Shown: positions 59,307 through 64,000 of the stretch, in pieces
Layout of the letters: every line of letters begins with the position of its first letter
How positions within the stretch are numbered: the first letter of the stretch is position 1
Assembly (NCBI GenBank): GCA_028281575.1
Contig: JANQJP010000001.1
Span: 44,385-108,384, forward strand
Length of the DNA stretch: 64,000 nt
Origin: Cellvibrionaceae bacterium
Lineage (GTDB): Bacteria; Pseudomonadota; Gammaproteobacteria; Pseudomonadales; Cellvibrionaceae
Direction: 5' to 3'
The notes under the pieces: generated by a model
What the model was told of the DNA's origin: nothing
The model's database searches: none
The model's input: only the letters and a program-made list of their open reading frames with translations
Translations under genes and position numbers: made by a program

Positions 59307-59564
59307 ATGGCACATAAAAAAGCTGGTGGTAGCACCCGTAACGGTCGCGACTCGGAAAGCAAACGTTTAGGCGTTAAACGATTTGGCGGCCAAGTAGTTT
59401 CGGCGGGTAGTATTATTGTTCGTCAGCGTGGTACTAAGTTTCACGCGGGTGAAAACGTCGGTATTGGTAAAGACCATACGCTTTTTGCCAAAGCTGGCGG
59501 TGTTGTTAAGTTTGAAGAGAAGGGAAAGCAGAAGCGTAAAACTGTCAGCATTGTCGCTGCCTAG
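59307..59564 (+). CDS. rpmA: 50S ribosomal protein L27
   Basis: 85 residues; [20 protein letters not shown] is the classic start, whose tail reaches the peptidyl-transferase centre. There is no N-terminal prepeptide of the Firmicute kind. It follows rplU by 13 bp. A strong terminator lies downstream, before obgE. Confidence 0.98.
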   Translation: MAHKKAGGSTRNGRDSESKRLGVKRFGGQVVSAGSIIVRQRGTKFHAGENVGIGKDHTLFAKAGGVVKFEEKGKQKRKTVSIVAA

Positions 59565-59589
59565 TTTGTCGCAAGCTATTTCATATGAG

Positions 59590-59620
59590 AGCCCCTCTAC
59601 TTCGGTCGAGGGGCTTTTTT
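59590..59620 (+). terminator. Terminator after rpmA
   Basis: AGCCCCTC and GAGGGGCT form an eight-pair stem with an inner C-TTCG-G tetraloop, followed by six T residues. Some read-through to obgE is likely, since the gene order is conserved. Confidence 0.85.
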
Positions 59621-59645
59621 GTTTTTGCGTGTCGGGTTTTGGTGA

Positions 59646-60845
<1,200 letters not shown>

Positions 60846-60858
60846 TCACAGAAAATGT

Positions 60859-61989
60859 ATGGATAGCATCACTCGCAGACAACAAGTAAAACAGAGCCGC
60901 CGCTGGGTAATAAAACTGGGCAGTGCGCTGCTGACTGACGATGGTCGCGGTTTGGACCAGGCCGCCATTTCAGAATGGGTCCGGCAAATTGCCTCGCTCG
61001 CAAAGCGGGGCTATGAAGTAGTCGTAGTATCCTCTGGTGCGGTCGCCGCAGGTTTACCTCGCCTCGGCTGGACGGAGCGCCCGCGTGCCATCCACAAACA
61101 GCAAGCCGCTGCGGCTGTTGGTCAGGCGCTATTGGTGCAAGCCTATGAGCAGGAATTCCAACGCTACAACTTAAAAACCGCACAAGTATTGCTCGATCAC
61201 GATGATCTCTCTAACCGGCAGCGCTATTTAAATGCGCGTTCAACTATAAGAACATTGACGTCTCTCGGCGTCGTGCCGGTGATCAATGAAAACGATACCG
61301 TTGTTACCGACGAGATCCGTTTTGGCGACAACGACACGCTTGCCGCACTGGTCGCCAATTTAATTGAGGCCGATATACTTTGTATATTGACCGATCAAAA
61401 TGCGATGTACGATGCCGATCCGCGCAAAAATGCACTCGCCCAGATTATTCACGAGCGCTCTGCACTCGATCCAGAGCTCGACAAAATGGCCGAGGGCGGT
61501 GGCGCTGTTGGTCGGGGCGGAATGATCAGTAAAGTCCGGGCGTCGAGGCTGGCTGTGCGGTCTGGAGCAAATACCGTTATTGTAGGTGGGCGCCTGTTTG
61601 AATCGATACTTCGCGTTGCGAGTGGCGAAATGCTTGGAACCCTGCTCTACGCGTCACAACAGCCGCTCGCTGCAAGAAAGCGCTGGCTCGCCGGGCAATT
61701 ACAAACGCGCGGCGTCTTGATTTTGGACGAGGGGGCTGTGAAAGTTTTGCGTGAGCAGGGTAAAAGTTTGTTACCCGTCGGCGTCAAAACAGTTGTGGGC
61801 TATTTTACGCGTGGGGAACTCGTGGTGTGTCGGGATGCAGAAGGCAATGAGGTTGCGCGCGGACTCGTTAATTACAGCAGTGATGACTGCCGGAAAATCG
61901 CTGGTCACTCCTCGTCGCAAATTGACAAGTTGTTGGGATACCGTGATTTTGAAGAACTTATTCATCGTGATAATTTGGTTTTGAGTTAG
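60859..61989 (+). CDS. proB: Glutamate 5-kinase
   Basis: 376 residues. N-terminal amino-acid-kinase domain ([13 protein letters not shown], then [34 protein letters not shown]) and a C-terminal PUA domain (about 285-370, [16 protein letters not shown]). First step of proline synthesis, feedback-inhibited by proline in relatives. It follows obgE as in many gammaproteobacteria. The palindromic element at 62058 lies just downstream. Confidence 0.96.
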   Translation: MDSITRRQQVKQSRRWVIKLGSALLTDDGRGLDQAAISEWVRQIASLAKRGYEVVVVSSGAVAAGLPRLGWTERPRAIHKQQAAAAVGQALLVQAYEQEFQRYNLKTAQVLLDHDDLSNRQRYLNARSTIRTLTSLGVVPVINENDTVVTDEIRFGDNDTLAALVANLIEADILCILTDQNAMYDADPRKNALAQIIHERSALDPELDKMAEGGGAVGRGGMISKVRASRLAVRSGANTVIVGGRLFESILRVASGEMLGTLLYASQQPLAARKRWLAGQLQTRGVLILDEGAVKVLREQGKSLLPVGVKTVVGYFTRGELVVCRDAEGNEVARGLVNYSSDDCRKIAGHSSSQIDKLLGYRDFEELIHRDNLVLS

Positions 61990-62057
61990 ATCCAAATATT
62001 TACAACGATTTGCTGAAACAGATACATCATAAGGGTTGCGTTGTTAAATTTGGGTAC

Positions 62058-62297
62058 GAGGCATGGATTGGGTACTTGTCCTAGAGACACGCCGTGAATA
62101 CCTGCAAGCAGGCCCGGCCCAAAATCACAGATAAGGGTCGTTACGCGGAACGAAGCTGTACTTCGCTTTAATCCGCTCCACCCATGTAGGCTCTGCGCCA
62201 GCATCTCGACAACTGCTCCTGCGTTGTTCTAACATCCGCCATCCATGGCGGAGCCTGCTGGTGAAGGTCTCTAGGACAAGTACCCAATCCATGCCTC
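62058..62297. repeat. Modular palindromic element, type A (copy 2)
   Basis: A 240-bp element with perfect 31-bp inverted arms (62058-62088 and 62267-62297). Arms differ from copy 1 (19098-19261) at five positions, each compensated on the other arm. It has the same inner layout, including CCGCCATCCATGGCGG (62236-62251), but carries an extra 76-bp module after GCCGTGAATA (about 62100-62178) that is also found in the type B element at 38835-38914. Located between proB and the HisC-like gene; may end proB transcription. Confidence 0.9.
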
Positions 62298-62348
62298 TTC
62301 TAAGTTCACGAGCAACAATAACGATTTTTCTAAAAAAACATCGGCTAT

Positions 62349-63401
62349 ATGACAATCTTTAAATCACACATCGATGCGATGGGTACCTACAAGCCGCCGC
62401 TAGAGGGACGTAACCCCGAGCAATTTACCCTGCTCGATTTTAATGAGCGCACAGTGCCCATATCCAATCTGATTGTCGAGGATTTGGTGGCGTGGCTGCG
62501 TTCCGGGCGCCTCCAGGTCTACCCGGCTTATGGAGATGTTGTCGAGCGCATTGCCGAATACGCTGGTGTTGATGCGAATCAGCTAATGATTACGAACGGC
62601 TCCGACCAGGCGATAGACCTTGTTTTTCGCGCGTGTTGTGAGCCGGACAGTGAAGTCATTATTCCCGCACCGTCGTTTCCAATTTATAGTCAGGCTGCGC
62701 AGCTTGAGCATGCAATTATTCATCAGCCCCATTATTCCTTCGAGACAGGTTATCCTGTCGCCGAGGTGCTTGCGCTGATCAATGAGAAAACGCGGGTGAT
62801 TGTTGTTTCCAACCCCAATAATCCCAGTGGTACAGTTTTATCTGCAGAGGGCATTTTGAGTATTGCCGGAGCGGCGCCTAACGCGGCCGTTTTAGTAGAT
62901 GAATGTTATTTCGAATACTGTGGCATCACCGTGGCTGACCGGGTCGCGGCCTTTCCAAATATTATTGTTACGCGTACGTTCTCCAAAACGTGGGGGCTGT
63001 CGTCACTGCGTTTTGGTTATCTAGTATCTGCAGCGGAAAATATTCGTGCGTTATTAAAAGTGCGAGGTCCTTACGACGTAAATCAATTGGCTGTTGTGGC
63101 GGTCAAATCTGCGCTAAAGCACCAGGCCGAAGTGCACGCTTATATTCGTGAGGTGATGGAAAGGTCGAAACCTAAGTTCGAAGCATTTCTAAATCGCAAT
63201 GAAATTAGTTACTGGCCCAGCGAGGCAAACTTTATCTGGCTGTTTATGGACAACGCCTTAGCTATTGAAACATCGTTGCGAGCTGCCGGCATTCTCGTTC
63301 GGCCAAAAACGGATGCCGAAGGGCGTATTGGCTTGCGTGTCAGTTTGGGGACAGAAGACCAGACAGATGCGTTAATCGCTGCTTTTGAAAGCTGTCTTTA
63401 A
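62349..63401 (+). CDS. Histidinol-phosphate-aminotransferase-like PLP enzyme
   Basis: 350 residues, class I/II fold I aminotransferase of the HisC subgroup. VSNPNNPSGT near residue 156, VDECYFEYCG near 189 (cofactor Asp) and the PLP Lys in TFSKTWGLSSLRFGY near 215. It could be HisC or a related phenylalanine/histidinol aminotransferase; there are no his genes beside it. No RBS is visible, and the palindromic element ends 51 bp before the start. Confidence 0.85.
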   Translation: MTIFKSHIDAMGTYKPPLEGRNPEQFTLLDFNERTVPISNLIVEDLVAWLRSGRLQVYPAYGDVVERIAEYAGVDANQLMITNGSDQAIDLVFRACCEPDSEVIIPAPSFPIYSQAAQLEHAIIHQPHYSFETGYPVAEVLALINEKTRVIVVSNPNNPSGTVLSAEGILSIAGAAPNAAVLVDECYFEYCGITVADRVAAFPNIIVTRTFSKTWGLSSLRFGYLVSAAENIRALLKVRGPYDVNQLAVVAVKSALKHQAEVHAYIREVMERSKPKFEAFLNRNEISYWPSEANFIWLFMDNALAIETSLRAAGILVRPKTDAEGRIGLRVSLGTEDQTDALIAAFESCL

Positions 63402-63408
63402 AAGATAT

Positions 63409-63440
63409 AAAAAAACCGGCGAGCGCCGGTTTCTTTCTTT
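63409..63440. terminator. Bidirectional terminator between the HisC-like gene and rpsT
   Basis: AAACCGGC-GAGC-GCCGGTTT with an A-run before and a T-rich run after; the two genes converge on it. Confidence 0.85.
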
Positions 63441-63456
63441 GCTTTGCCTGCTGAGA

Positions 63457-63726
63457 TTAAGAAGCAGCGAGTGCTTTAATCTGAGCGTTAAGCCGGCTCT
63501 TGTGGCGAGCAGCTTTATTTTTGTGATAAACGCCTTTATCAGCAACGCGATCCAAAACCGGAACAGCTTCTGCGTATGCTGCTTTGGCTGCTTCCGCGTC
63601 GCCTGCTTCGATGGCAGCTACCACTCGCTTCAAATAAGTGCGCACCATAGAACGTAAGCTGGCATTGTGTTTACGAGCTGTGTCGTTTTGACGAGCGCGT
63701 TTTTTTGCTTGAGGTGAATTTGCCAC
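63457..63726 (-). CDS. rpsT: 30S ribosomal protein S20
   Basis: 89 residues starting [20 protein letters not shown], the classic S20 start, with the conserved [17 protein letters not shown] near the end. Start codon is GTG with GGAG at good spacing; rare start codons are also seen at rpsT in E. coli and may allow autoregulation. Primary 16S rRNA binder. Confidence 0.97.
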   Translation of the reverse strand: MANSPQAKKRARQNDTARKHNASLRSMVRTYLKRVVAAIEAGDAEAAKAAYAEAVPVLDRVADKGVYHKNKAARHKSRLNAQIKALAAS

Positions 63727-63883
63727 CGCCTAGCTCCTATTACCGTGAAATCAATTGAGTGCGTCCCGAGTTGGCCAAATGTGCTTCGTGGGGCGCGCAA
63801 GGTCGCGGTATTATCCGTATTTAATGCGCTGTGTCAACAGGTTCAGCTGGGCTATCAGGAAGTCAAATCATGCTCTGTTGAGA

Positions 63884-64000
63884 GTTAGCACATAAGTTCA
63901 CCCTTTTAAAACCGTCGATTCATCTCGATAACTGCTCCTGCGTTATTCTACCTCCTGCATCCATGCAGTCGTCGATAACTGCTCCTGCGTTGCTCTAACA
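63884..64000. repeat. Modular palindromic element, type B-like, cut by window end
   Basis: Begins GTTAGCACATAAG and continues CCCTTTTAAAACCGTCGATT, matching (reversed) the right arm of the type B element at 38796-38981. Then come two tandem copies of the CGATAACTGCTCCTGCGTT stretch, 47 bp apart (TCGATA at 63925 and 63972), with the hairpin CTGCATCCATGCAG (63955-63968) between. The partner arm must lie beyond the window. Confidence 0.75.

Noticed and set aside
63884..64000. Possible CRISPR array at the right edge
   Set aside because: The sequence between the repeated units is itself a palindrome with a fixed core, units are imperfect, and there are no cas genes.

Overview
The window reads as ordinary chromosome of a free-living, probably marine gammaproteobacterium. 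No rRNA, tRNA, prophage, transposase or CRISPR-Cas locus was seen. The housekeeping genes look Pseudomonas/Cellvibrio-like: NrdA with two N-terminal ATP-cones, NrdB starting MLSWDDY, uvrA facing away from an MFS gene and ssb, a fabA-fabB pair, rplU-rpmA-obgE-proB, and rpsT nearby. My best guess is Cellvibrionales (Saccharophagus/Teredinibacter type). This is inferred from gene content and layout; no database search was possible.

Layout. 1-6300: a partial MBL-fold hydrolase, a PilZ protein, an LRR lipoprotein beside a ten-repeat BNR/Asp-box membrane protein, rsmJ and two small membrane proteins. 6310-13033: an ECF sigma factor with a ChrR-type cupin anti-sigma factor, divergent from a lipid-modification operon (NTF2-like, SDR, FAD oxidoreductase, DUF1365, CFA-synthase-like methyltransferase, DUF2878). 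13100-18641: small proteins, nrdB and nrdA. 19298-22500: argD-argF, then a MarR regulator close to a small secreted protein whose promoter carries two operator-like palindromes. 22687-29681: grxD, then a Fur-box-preceded iron cluster (DUF4856 lipoprotein, imelysin lipoprotein, TonB-dependent receptor, sterol-desaturase-like protein). 30062-38679: Ser/Thr kinase, HD-GYP protein, lytic transglycosylase, proS, HIT, HU-like and two FHA proteins. 39188-51697: fmdB-like, aspS, bfd, adk, tsaB, uppP, uvrA, a CsgD/VpsT-like regulator, an MFS transporter, ssb and an RmlD-like protein. 51734-63726: fabB/fabA, galU, manB, pgi, ispB, rplU-rpmA-obgE-proB, a HisC-like aminotransferase and rpsT.

The most unusual content is between the genes. 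At least seven intergenic sites carry large (about 100-460 bp) palindromic elements built from interchangeable modules. Several have long near-perfect terminal inverted repeats (24-31 bp). In the two best copies (19098-19261 and 62058-62297) the arms differ between copies at five positions, and every change is matched in the opposite arm. Inside the elements is a recurring small hairpin with an invariant CATCCATG core and flanks that vary but stay complementary. It alternates with a conserved stretch around CTGCTCCTGCGTTG. At the right edge of the window this stretch recurs with a 47-bp period. No protein-coding gene lies inside the elements. They look like a non-autonomous, modular hairpin-repeat family.

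Other regulatory features: a MarR-type promoter upstream of a secreted peptide, a DnaA box and NrdR-like box upstream of nrdA, a LexA-like site upstream of uvrA, Fur-like sites upstream of the DUF4856 gene and bfd, and a clear sigma-70 promoter for rplU. Clear intrinsic terminators follow several operons.
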